This document shows, one piece after another, positions 33,190 through 64,000 of a stretch of 64,000 nucleotides of DNA. Below the pieces are notes generated by a model, which saw only the letters and a list, made by a program, of their open reading frames with translations, was not told the DNA's origin and did not search any database. Source of the stretch: Ianthella basta (lineage: Eukaryota > Porifera > Demospongiae > Verongiida > Ianthellidae); NCBI GenBank assembly GCA_964019415.1, contig OZ025876.1:5190793-5254792 (forward strand), read 5' to 3'. Numbering within the stretch: position 1 is the stretch's first letter; each line of letters begins with the position of its first letter. The position numbers and the translations under genes were made by a program.

Positions 33190-34905
33190 TCCGCATTCAC
33201 ATGCATGCAAACACAATGGACAATCGAATGCTCTTCTGTGTAGTGTATCAAGCAACTTTTTAGTGTTTTTCTTATTCATGAAACATTGTACTACTCAAGT
33301 GTTCCTGAAAACAGTAATGTTGGTAATGTGTTTCATCTATACATTATACACACATGGTCATGGGTTGGTAGGTGCTTGTGTGTAATGATTGACACACACA
33401 CTGGTGCAGTCCATCTGAACTGACGAGTTGAAAGTCAAAGCAGCCCAGTCCTGGAGTAGTAATATCTGATGTTTACAAGCATGAAGCATCTGAATATGGA
33501 ATGCTTATGCATAATATGTACAACATACAGTGAGGTAGCAGGCCATAGTCTGCTTCTAGTATTTTTGGTGACTGCCTTTTAATTTTTGACAAATTTCAGT
33601 AATATTTACAGGAAAGGAGTGAGTACACCTTCCCAGACCTCTTACAATGTGATGTCTCAAGATGTTGCATGAGAACTTTCGATATACATCACGTATACAA
33701 TTGTAAAATCTGCCTATTTTCCCTGCACAGTGCAGAGGTAAAAGTGCATGTAGACCTTCTTCACTGTGTTAGTCCATATATCTTCACTGTATAAAGAGAG
33801 TAAATAAGACCTGTGTTAGAGTGGAGGAGAATTTGCTGAAAGGAATTGTGGTAGTACATGTACAGGCTCTAAGGTAGCGGTGTCCCTTACATACCCATGC
33901 ATTGCTATTTAATGCCTTCCCAGACAGGAGATTGAGAGAAGCTATATAGTGGGACTCAAAAGAGGAGTTGAGCTTGACTGTTGCCTATGTATTCAGATAT
34001 TATAATGTTTGTCAATTATACAGTACAATGATGATTGCCCAGGCAGAAGAAAACCTAAGCCAGAGCGTGGTAAGATTAAATTTCTTGAAGCAGTCATGGG
34101 TTAAATAGTCTCCATGGGGGAAGATGAATATGATACATCATGATCATTTAGGAACCCGTCATATGTAAAGTATAGAAGTTGGGGCAATTATATAATTATA
34201 GCTAAAACATGTTTTAGACCTGAAAGACACCCCAAAGTATAAACATATAGTTTACTCATCCTCTGTCATTAACCAAGAGCAGTATTAAGGCAGTGTACAG
34301 GACCAGAGTAACATGAAACATGTACAGCACCTGCATGACAAAATAAGCAACTTAGTCCACATTTTGACAATGTATCACTTCTTAATCTTGATCAACTAAC
34401 GTAAATGCACATTCTTCATTTATACTTTATAACAACAATGTCAGGAAAAAACAACCTAGTAAATTTTTCCAGAGAACAGAAAATGTTGAATTCAAGTATG
34501 GAACAGATGTATAAAAATGTCATACACATATAGACAAGCATAACGATACCATAGTTATAAAATATGTGATGAACTAAAAGGAAAGACTATAGCTATAGTG
34601 AGATGGGCTACTGCCCCCTAGTGTTCAAAACAACTATGCTTTACCTAGGAATTGTCCTGGTGTTGTAAAGAAGCTCACTTTCAGTACCCCTAAACTCAAC
34701 CTATATATAGTCTCCTATTTTGAGCATGCACTTCCTGCAGCATTCATTCCATGCAGATAGATATAGGCCAGAAAGGCCTTGCCAAGAGCTCAATATTAGC
34801 ACCACCATTCTTGATATTATATAATGATAAAGGCTCAATTGCCATGTTGTTCAGTACTAAGTAGGCGAGTAGATCATGAGCAAAGACATAGCAGAATAAA
34901 TCAAC
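33190..34905 (+). repeat. Downstream block of the 7TM-receptor unit, copy 2
   Basis: Paralogous in patches to 9390-10654. Near 34755-34775 it shows the empty-site version of the Penelope-like insertion. The stretch 33490-33950 has no match elsewhere in the window and no gene. Confidence 0.6.
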
Positions 34906-34988
34906 AACTGATTGCAGGACATTTCAGCCATGTTTTGTATATAGCTGATGAAGGCATACGTGGCCAGAACATCCTGCAATCAGTTGTT
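34906..34988. repeat. Short inverted-repeat element with hammerhead-like core, copy 2
   Basis: AACTGATTGCAGGA/TCCTGCAATCAGTT arms. The interior keeps CTGATGA, a GGC/GCC stem and AGAAC-ATC, a single change away from GAAAC. Confidence 0.6.
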
Positions 34989-35039
34989 GAATGATTACAT
35001 CTTTGCTCATGATCTGCTCACCTATACTCTAATCTTCAT

Positions 35040-35400
35040 AGTCCACCTGGTTAACTTTGCAGGAATTTGAATCAGCTCATCATTCCCAATTCACATGCTC
35101 TAACAGCACGTTAAACAAGTTGCTCTCAACCATTATACTGTGTGGGCATAACAGCTAGTCACACAATTACTGGATGCATGATGGTACAGGGATGTGCAGC
35201 TATTTATAGTAGTATAATTCTGTCTTTGGTTGGTATGTATATATATTACACAAGTCTCTTGGGCAAACAATGACGTTACACATGCATAGCAACTCTGTTG
35301 AGGTTGTATTTCTTGTTAGCAACCAGCCAACGAAGATCAATGAACTATAAAGTGAACATGTGTGTGTGTGTTCGTGGGAGAGGGGGGCAGCATTCAATAT
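35040..35400 (+). repeat. Upstream block of the Ig-receptor unit, copy C
   Basis: Paralogous to 210-450 and 14865-15120. It precedes IgR3. Confidence 0.7.
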
Positions 35401-35599
35401 AAGGGAAATAACATGTTCACCAAATAGGCTGTAGCTATTTAGGGGGTTCTCATTAATTGACCCACACAGGGGCCACTTTTTCAGGGATTGTTTTTGCCAG
35501 TATATTGCATGCTATTGGAGAAAAGTGAAGAACAGGTCTTGAAAGAGTTAGAAGAGAGACCAAAGCTGGGTATGTTGAAGAAAATTGTGGCCCTTAAGT

Positions 35600-35856
35600 T
35601 TAAGTTGAGTTGTGTGGTTTGAGGAGAAAGAGAGACAGGAGAGTGATGATCAAGCCAAGAGGGGGCACAGCAGCATTCCACATAGAAATTGAAAGATGGC
35701 AAGGAGTGGAGAGGAATGAAAGAACCTGTAAGGAATGCCAGAGTAAAGAGGTTGAAGATGTCTGCAAAAATCAGTGGGAAGGAGGAAGAGGAGAACAAGT
35801 ATTTCAAGTTAAAAAAACTTGTGGGGTGCGGGGCGCCCGTGAACTCGAACTACTTG
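35600..35856 (+). repeat. Retroelement RT tail fragment plus foldback element
   Basis: The plus-strand translation shows VERNERTCKECQSKEVEDVC, related to the minus-strand fragment near 10 kb. The fragment is cut by a 61-bp foldback element at 35796-35856 (ends CAAGTATTTC and TACTTG), of the same family as 5771-5827. Confidence 0.45.
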
Positions 35857-36109
35857 CTAGCAATTTCCTCATGTATGTTCAGTAAATCAGATAGTTGGAG
35901 GCACAGCATTGTTGTTGTCCTAAAAGATACATCAAGATTCACTAGACTGTTGGGTTTGCAAGAGTTTCAAGTCTCCAGAGCAGCCAGTCATCAAGTGAAA
36001 GCACCCCTACCAAACTGTCAAATGTTTGCTAACTGCTTTTTAATCTATATGACATTGATTCTGACTGTAATTGTTACTTTGTGCCTGGAGGAGTGTGCTG
36101 GCTGAAAGG

Positions 36110-36911
36110 CTACCCTATGATGACCCTATGAGCAAATCATGGCTAGCTATATATGCCATGATTCGCTGGTCTCCCATTATAGACCAACGGGTCATTAGAC
36201 TTCTGTTGTATTTGGGGCTGTAGCTCGCAGGAGAACAGTTAGGTAAGCTTCCTACTACAATAGTATTATTTAAAATGTTCTAGAAACACTTTGTGTTCTT
36301 TGGATACACGGCAAAATATAAAGAAAGATAATTTCGAGCCTAGCAAACAGAGAGCGTCGAGCGGGCGGCCATTTTACAATGTCCGTCAGTGATAATTGGA
36401 GCTGTATCTCACAGAAGAGACGTTCCTTAGGCTTTTTATTAGTATCACTCTATTAACACATGTTCATGACCACATTTCGTTCGATTCAGAGACGGCGAAA
36501 CGCCATTAGAGACGATTTAAAGCTTTGTAGTAAAGAACATGACCGCCGCCATTTGCAATGAAGCCATACGAATCCCAAGAAGTGACAACAATATAGGGGC
36601 ACCTTCGGCGTCCCAAAAATGTGAAAAGAGCAATTGGAGTAAGAGCAGCCCATGGAGATTTTCTCTTACTTGTACTCCAGGCTGGCTTTGGCTTCGCTTT
36701 TATTTTCGATAAGTTGAAAGAAGCATATCATGTCCTGTCAGTTTGACTAACCAGTCGAAGTGCGCTTATAGAAGCAGCCATTTTTATTGGGCACATTTCT
36801 TAATCGTCACGAGCGTGACTCTGATCACTTCAGAGCAGCGCGACATTTCTCTTGTGACACTGTTTTAAAGTACAAGCTGCTGTGGCCGCATTCGTCCGCT
36901 AGTGCGTTGAC
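36110..36911 (+). other. IgR3 5' flank
   Basis: Non-coding. It contains two GGCGGCCATTTT/GCCGCCATTTG-type YY1-like motifs (about 36365 and 36545) and GC-richer DNA, compatible with a TATA-less promoter. The last 100 bp match the DNA just upstream of IgR1 (about 725-814). Confidence 0.45.
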
Positions 36912-39124
36912 ATGGAAGCGAGCATGGCAACGCTACTCTGGTCCAGTGTAGCGGCACTATTACTGGCGCTTCCTGCGACGCCAAAGGCACAGATAGGTGA
37001 GAATTAGCTGTAAACGGGCTTTAAAATCGCTGTCAGTCCCAATTTTCATGGGAAGATGGGTTTCCCTAACGGAGTAACGCACTGTTCCCTTTCGAATTCT
37101 TATAGTGGTAGCAAGTTTGTCGGCTAATGGTACCCGTGTTCCCGGTGGGTATGCTGTGCCAGTTGGTGGAGGTATAACATTCACCTGTGAGCATAACGGC
37201 AGCTCTAGTAGATCGCTCTTTTGGACAGCTATCATTGTTAATAGAACGGCCACACAGACTCCTACTACTGCTTTATTTTTGAAGAATGAAACAGGATTTA
37301 GCTCTACAGCCAGCCGCAATACAGAAAATCCAGCGAATATCACCATCCAGGACCTACAGCTGGTTAACAATGGTTCTACTGTTAAATGTCAGCTTGAGAC
37401 AGAAGGAATGCCAACAGTTATCATAGTCGAAGGTATTGCATCTGTGTACCTTTCACGTTAGTATATATCTGTGCTAGAAATTCTTATACTTGCAATCAAT
37501 AGTGTTTGTATGTGTTATGCGCATACCTCCAACCTGCTATACATGACATGATTTGTAACTCTGTGTTATTTACCTACATAAGATGAAATGATCTTCATTT
37601 CAGGGCTTCCAGATTGTACAGCTGCCTACCTTCCTCATAGGTCTCCCATCATGTGCAGTTGTAAACATAACATCACAAATGGACTCAACATTAACAGCTA
37701 CTTTGAGTGCTTCAGATATCCCTTGGTTTCTCCCTGTTCGTTTCAATATTACAGTGACATCTGGCAATTTCCAAACATGGAGTATTAGTAGCAAAATGAA
37801 CATTAATATCAACATTGCTTCAATTCAACCCATGATGGCCTTTAACATCTCTGTGACTCCATGCAACTCAAATGGATGCAATGAGGGTTGTCAACAATAT
37901 AGCATGACACTACCAGCTGTAGGTATTACTTTAATTATTCATTGTAATGAGGTTTGCGTGTGACATATGCATGAGATATTGCCACACTTTGCATGTCTTA
38001 GTCTACTGTCAATCTCTCTGTGATACATGTCCTCAGACAACCCTTCTGCAGACTCCAATCCCCCTACCAACAGTGGATCTGATCCAGAAAATAATTCATT
38101 AAAAGTCATAATTGGTGTGGCAAGCTGTGGTATTTTATTGATTGTTGCAGCTCTGGCCTCAGCTGTTCTAGGTGTGTGGGTAATCAAATGGTGAGTACAT
38201 TCTCTTCATACATTGACTTTTGCATTACAGAAATTACACCTATAAGTTGTACAACAATTCCTTAATAATTCAACTTCCTTACAGGAGGAGAGATAACTTA
38301 AAGGCTCATGTGAACAGTGCTAGCATTGAGGTGAGATAGTGCTGCTGCATGCACATTTGTATTGACACCTGATGCATGTGATGCATATGAAGTGATGCAT
38401 GTATATGCATGCATATGTATATCTATGTATGACATTTGCATAAATCAGACATTGTATCACGTATCACATTCTATGATTATGTGCATATGCATATGTGTAT
38501 GTATGCATGTAAAATGTAATGCATGCATGTATGCATGTACCTAACTATGCTTGCATGCATGCACTTGCGTATGACACTGCACCATTGATTTTCTACCATT
38601 CAAACTCTCAGCAGAGGGCTACACCAGAAGGGAAATCAATGGCAATAGCCAATTCAGCAAGTGAGTATGCTGCTGTTCGTGATTGTGTGAGCTCAGTGCA
38701 AGCACCACTGCCAAACAGCCAGTCACAGATTCCGGAAAATAGGGCCATTGACACTGTTGGCTATGGAGAGGTTCTCCACAGTGCCCCTAAGCTTCAGCGC
38801 GTCAGGAGCAGCAACTACTCCAGCAAGTCCATTAATGGCAGACATCAAAATCAAGTAACCAGCATGCCCACATATGCCAGTGTACTTGATTGTGGTGTCA
38901 TGCACCACAACCAATCATCAGGAAAGACAGCATTCAATACAGCCAGAACTGAAGACTCCCCACCTCCCCCCATCCCACAACGTGATTTGGATGTGTTGCA
39001 AGATTTAGGCTATTCAGTTTTGCCATGCAACCACAAATCAGACAAAGCTCCTCAACCTCAAAGCCCCTGTAGGAGCAGCACTGGCAGTGTGCCTACGGAA
39101 ACAGCAGTTGAAGTGGCACAGTAA
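36912..39124 (+). CDS. IgR3: Ig-like/FN3-like receptor with ITIM tail
   Basis: Intact six-exon gene, 467 aa: 36912-36996, 37106-37432, 37641-37922, 38037-38190, 38285-38330, 38615-39124, with GT-AG introns and kept frame. Signal peptide MEASMATLLWSSVAALLLAL. The Ig-like domain has Cys in ITFTC, Trp in LFW and Cys in STVKC, with several NxS/T sites. The FN3-like module contains AFNISVTPCNSNG. TM helix VIIGVASCGILLIVAALAS. The tail has SEYAAV, VGYGEV, PTYASV and LGYSVL plus the proline run DSPPPPIPQ. The Ig domain is roughly two thirds identical to that of IgR2, while the tails are over 90% identical by eye. This is the likeliest functional copy together with IgR2. Neighbours: THADA 3' end to the right, 7TM2 to the left. 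Confidence 0.88.
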
Positions 39125-40905
39125 TCAGTTCTTTCATCGAATCATATTGTAAGTCTTCAATATGAATCATGAGCGTGATACTACTATGCATTCATACTAT
39201 TAAGTAGTCTTGTGTCATTCATAATTCTGTTAAGTTTTGGTGGCAACCCCTCCTGCATGGCTTACGGCTTCCTGTTTTAAAAGGTGTACATACGTATGGC
39301 TTGGTCTGAGTAGGGCATAGAGAGAGAAGACATTCATTCATCCTCTGTATTGTTACCAACTCTACAGGCTATTCACGCATCCAGAGTGCTTCATATGTAC
39401 CAGGACATTCATACAGTTGTGTATAACAAGTTACCTAGAGGTTTGTACCATATGCACTAACGATCGACCACATTATATTGTTGTAATGCCAGTGTGTGAA
39501 ATGGTTGTCTTCTTGAGTGACAATACATACAATTTAAATATAGCTACATTTGTGAGTACCGCGTAGTCTTTTACTACTCAGCTATCAATTCATTGCAGTA
39601 TACTCTCATTAGTGTGTGTGTGACTGTGAATCACTTAAGCCATAAAATTGCCATTAATGGTGTGTCTACACAGCATTGCTGTATATACATGGGCCTGATG
39701 TTTACAGTAATAGAGTCATAATACAGTATAAACCATTATAATATTTATACTTACACACAGTCAGTTAGAGCTACGTAAGGGAAACACTGACACATTATTG
39801 ATTCATAACCTGTGCACTGTGGTGATGGCAGACAAGGCCGACTGCTGGCCTACAGAAGAGCACACTATAGAAAACATTTGGCATTAGCTTATATTATGAT
39901 TCGAGCTCTACACAAATGTAAAGACAAACATATACTATGTATGTGTGCTGTATATGTAAATAATCTGCTTGTGTACATTCATTCTAAGTGCCTGCTTTGA
40001 TTGACTATGAGGTGTGTGTAGCTACTGCAGTATGTAGAAACTGATGAGAGCGAGTTGTATTACTATAGAGCAGCACAATACGGTTTAAACTTTGCAGTTT
40101 CAGTTATATTGTACTGTTGCTTTCCCAGCAGTGTTTGCCTGCCAGGGCGGCGCCACACCATTTTAGGTATCTCTTACATGGTAACAAGGAGGAGATGCAT
40201 ATGGTTTGGAAAGGGAAAGGGAATAGTGTATATGCGTGTAACATATATATGGCTCAAGGTTCTCTTGCCATAATTATACTATTCCCTGACCTTTCCACTC
40301 CATTTCCTTCTCCTTGCTACCAAAAAGGAAATAGGTATACAGAACAATACCAAATATATATTTTCTCACCATGCAGTGTATAAGCCAAGTGCATGCCCAC
40401 AGGTTATCTTTAAACGGTGTACTGATGTGCTTTTCTCATGGTGAACTCGAGCTCCATAGATAAATGGTGTTAATGATAGCCGTATGTAGACATTGCCATT
40501 ATAACAAGGAGACAAGGTGGAAGAAGGAGTGTAGTGTTGTCACAGAGTAACAATGGATCACATGGTCTTGATGAAATGTCCAAAACGTAGAATTAGTACT
40601 GTACACTGAATTTGAGTCTAAATCCACTGATGAGCACAAAAAGAGTGAACTGATTACAGGTATAGTATACGTTCATAGAGTACTTGCAGCCACCCAACTG
40701 TAGCTAGCTAGCTGTGCCACACTACACTGAAAACATACTGTCACTACGTACATCCAAATGCATTTTCCCTGTAATATGGTAATTATGTTTAATGTGTATA
40801 CCTGCACAACCATACTATATTTGCCAAAGGAAAGGGTACCAGTTATGTCTACACATGATGTGGCTACATTAGTGAACATTTACTATATCTACTAAGCAGC
40901 TATGC
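39125..40905 (+). repeat. 3' block of the Ig-receptor unit, copy C
   Basis: Collinear with 18601-20585 up to the GT microsatellite. Non-coding by comparison of the copies. Confidence 0.75.
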
Positions 40906-40908
40906 CCA

Positions 40909-40941
40909 TATGTGTGTGTACGTGTGTGTGTGTGTGTGTGT

Positions 40942-41031
<90 letters not shown>

Positions 41032-41040
41032 ATGTGCATG
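40909..41040. repeat. (GT)n microsatellite
   Basis: GT run with two early GTAC interruptions. Confidence 0.97.
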
Positions 41041-42430
41041 TGTGTATGTGATAGCATGTATGTCATGGTATGCCCATGGATGTATAGTGTGGTACATGTC
41101 GTGTTTGTGTGCTATGACTATAGTCATGACTATAAGTGTAAATGTCTATGCCCATATGGATGCATGTGTAATGAGGTATGTGTGAGTGTGCATGACTTGT
41201 GTATATTATGTGTGCATATGTGTGTAATCATATATTGATGTGCATGTATAGTGTACGTGCTCATGATCATGTGTTATAGTGATTTCCCAATGCGTGTCCA
41301 TACGTGTAAGTGTGCATACATGAGTGTTGTGCATGAGTGAACATTAGCGCCCGGAGGTTGGGTGTGTCTAGCCAAGTGCCATAATATAATTGTATTTTCA
41401 GTGCATGCACCAATGCCTATATGTGCATGTTCATGCGTGCGTGCATGGAGAGTGCATTGTCATCATGCATAAAACAATTCACCCAAGTCATGCACATCCA
41501 GACAATATAATCCACTCCTAGGCCTGTGATGGTATGCAGTGCTCTGAGCATTCATGCTCAATTGACTTCCCTGTATATAATATATACATCATATGCAGCC
41601 GTGTATAAAATATCATACAAAACTATTATTATGCATGTGGCCATGCATGGCGACCTGTCATATCTGGAGCTAGCTTGCAGCACATATACTGCACATCAAC
41701 ATAATAAGCTCCCATCGTCTCCTATGCCTGCATGTGTGTATGCAGCTACTGTTGGTGAACTTTGTGCACTATATAATTATATGTATAGCACTTTATCTAG
41801 AATTGTACAAATGCGTTTGCATTGTTTGGATGCATTTTTAATTCAAATGGGTGCATGCGCAATGCATGCAGACTGCAGATGGTTGAGCATGTGTGCATGC
41901 GTGTATGTATGTATGTATGTATAAGTAAGGGCCTGGGCTTTGTGACTATATAATGTGTGTATTTTGAATAAACGAACAAACAGTGTAGCATTGATGAAGA
42001 TTAGTAACAAGACATAACAAAAACACAACAAGAATCGTGAAATTTAGTTTTTTAATGGCAAACACTCATGGAGCTATAGCTAGCGCGTTGCTGTCTCATC
42101 TTGAGCACTCTTCCATTCACTCACTGCTCTGTAACAATTTACATGTGAACAAATTTCACACACACACCCCACACACAATGCACACACCCACACACCAACA
42201 CACACCAACTCCCACATTACATAACACATTAATATGTATTCGAGCAGCATAAAATATGTATGTACACAACACAGAGTACCACTTCTAGAAAAATAGCCCA
42301 CTTGGCAGACAGTTAAAGTGTAGAATAAACACTGTCATGCACACAATTCCAACTTGGCACATTAACCAACAATACAAGGTTAACAGCTATACCACTGTAC
42401 TATAGTTGGCCAAACATGTAGTTGTAATCT
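41041..42430. other. Intergenic DNA between IgR3 and THADA
   Basis: TG/CA- and ATGCAT-rich sequence, partly matching 21500-21950. No gene recognised. About 42300-42430 is the THADA 3'UTR side and is duplicated near 21850-21955. Confidence 0.5.
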
Positions 42431-60176
<17,746 letters not shown>

Positions 60177-60400
60177 CGACCATCAAGTTCAAATTCACTG
60201 TGCAACTGACGACTAATGCGCAGCTAGATCTAGACCTTCTCCATAACACAGAAGTTCGTCTGCTAAAACACCGCAAATATCACTTGCCATGCATCTCGCT
60301 GCCATTTTACTATAGTATTTCGCAACATCATACATGACGTCACTAATGTTCACATGACATTGTACATATATACATGCACACATGCACGCAACAAGTTGGG
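60177..60400 (-). promoter_or_regulatory. THADA promoter region with CRE
   Basis: Only 223 bp separate the CFAP100 stop from the THADA start. It holds a palindromic CRE (TGACGTCA, 60335-60342) and a GCCATTTT YY1-like motif (about 60300), with no TATA box in the expected place. Confidence 0.5.
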
Positions 60401-63282
<2,882 letters not shown>

Positions 63283-64000
63283 CTACCAGGAGGAGACAAA
63301 ACATGTGTGGAGCAATATTCTGCTTCTGCCTCTTCCATGCTCCCATGTAAAATGACCCCGCAGCCGGCACATGCACTAGATATGCACCACAAAGGTGTCG
63401 ATAAGCCCAATGGCCATTGTGTCTATCCTAGCTATCGGATCAGTGAACAAATGTAACATAGTTTGTGTCACATTATCTCATAAGAGTCTGCTGCGGACGG
63501 ACAGACGGCATCCCTATATGGACATCAGGGAGGTGCAATAAATAGATGTGTGTCACACAATGACAGCCTGAGAAATGTTATCTTGGAGTCAGCAGCAACA
63601 GACACAAGCTGGATAGGCACATCCAGTGGTGCTTCTCGGTGACGTCACACACAAAGTGGGCATGCAGGGTTGCCTTGAATATGCAGGTGGCTAGCTGTGC
63701 AATTGGGTGTCTGCCAACATCTTGACAGCCCCCTCCCCTGCACACACACAATGGTACAGTAGTTATTTTTAATTTTTAGACTCCAGTGCACAATGTATGG
63801 GCTACACATTATGTACCTGTTTACGCGCATGCCATTCTCCCAAAACAAGGTGGAAGAGATGACACCTCTAGCTAAGTTACTGATTCTTGAGTGATTTTTG
63901 CATCTGACAAAAACTTTCGTGATTGAAATGTCTTACTGTGTCCATCTATCAACCTGCTATGCGTTGTGTGTTCACTTGAGAATCAGTACTTAGCTACTGT
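63283..64000. other. No supported feature
   Basis: Probably CFAP100 intron or 5' region. Short open frames only; none matches the expected N-terminal part. Confidence 0.45.

Noticed and set aside
40565..40605. Possible hammerhead (TTGATGA...AAAACGT)
   Set aside because: No convincing stem II between the boxes, and the GAAA box is changed.

Overview
The window looks like nuclear DNA of a marine invertebrate, most probably a demosponge. This is inferred from metazoan genes with many short, phase-consistent introns (THADA, CFAP100), lineage-specific Ig/FN3 receptors and 7TM receptors in tandem, Penelope-like and DIRS-like retroelements with hammerhead ribozymes, and very abundant GT/CA microsatellites. 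No bacterial operons, rRNA or tRNA genes were recognised. The species cannot be fixed without a database search.

Positions 1-41 kb hold a repeatedly duplicated locus. Three plus-strand copies of one six-exon receptor gene (here IgR1, IgR2, IgR3) lie at 815-3052, 16339-18600 and 36912-39124. Each encodes a signal peptide, an Ig-like domain, an FN3-like domain, one TM helix and a tail with four tyrosine motifs of ITIM/ITIM-like form. IgR2 (463 aa) and IgR3 (467 aa) read through all splice junctions; IgR1 has two frameshifts in its Ig exon. Shared blocks flank every copy, and a 7TM receptor gene precedes IgR2 and IgR3. Both 7TM copies are broken, one by a 498-bp insertion and one by stops and frameshifts. 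A fourth receptor copy survives only as a 3' end, at 23795-23882 and 30252-31095.

Mobile DNA then reshaped the cluster. A Penelope-like element (10655-14625) has a 12-bp target duplication, a 949-bp inverted repeat carrying GIY-YIG ORFs, and three hammerhead motifs. A 6.4-kb element with terminal inverted repeats and a TA target duplication (23883-30251) contains a DIRS-like element with a deleted RT core. Small foldback elements occur throughout, and one in an IgR2 intron carries a hammerhead core.

The right third (42-63 kb) is conserved housekeeping and ciliary DNA on the minus strand. It holds a complete THADA orthologue of 32 exons and about 2075 aa (60176 down to 42431), and 225 bp upstream of it the C-terminal seven exons of CFAP100/CCDC37 (63282 to 60401). 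A decayed copy of the THADA 3' end lies at 21848-23794. So the duplicated unit once ran 7TM receptor - Ig receptor - THADA tail.

The most interesting system is the ITIM-bearing Ig/FN3 receptor cluster. Its ectodomains have diverged while the signalling tails stayed nearly constant. That is the architecture of inhibitory immune or allorecognition receptors, known outside vertebrates for example in the cnidarian Alr genes. Its function here is inference.
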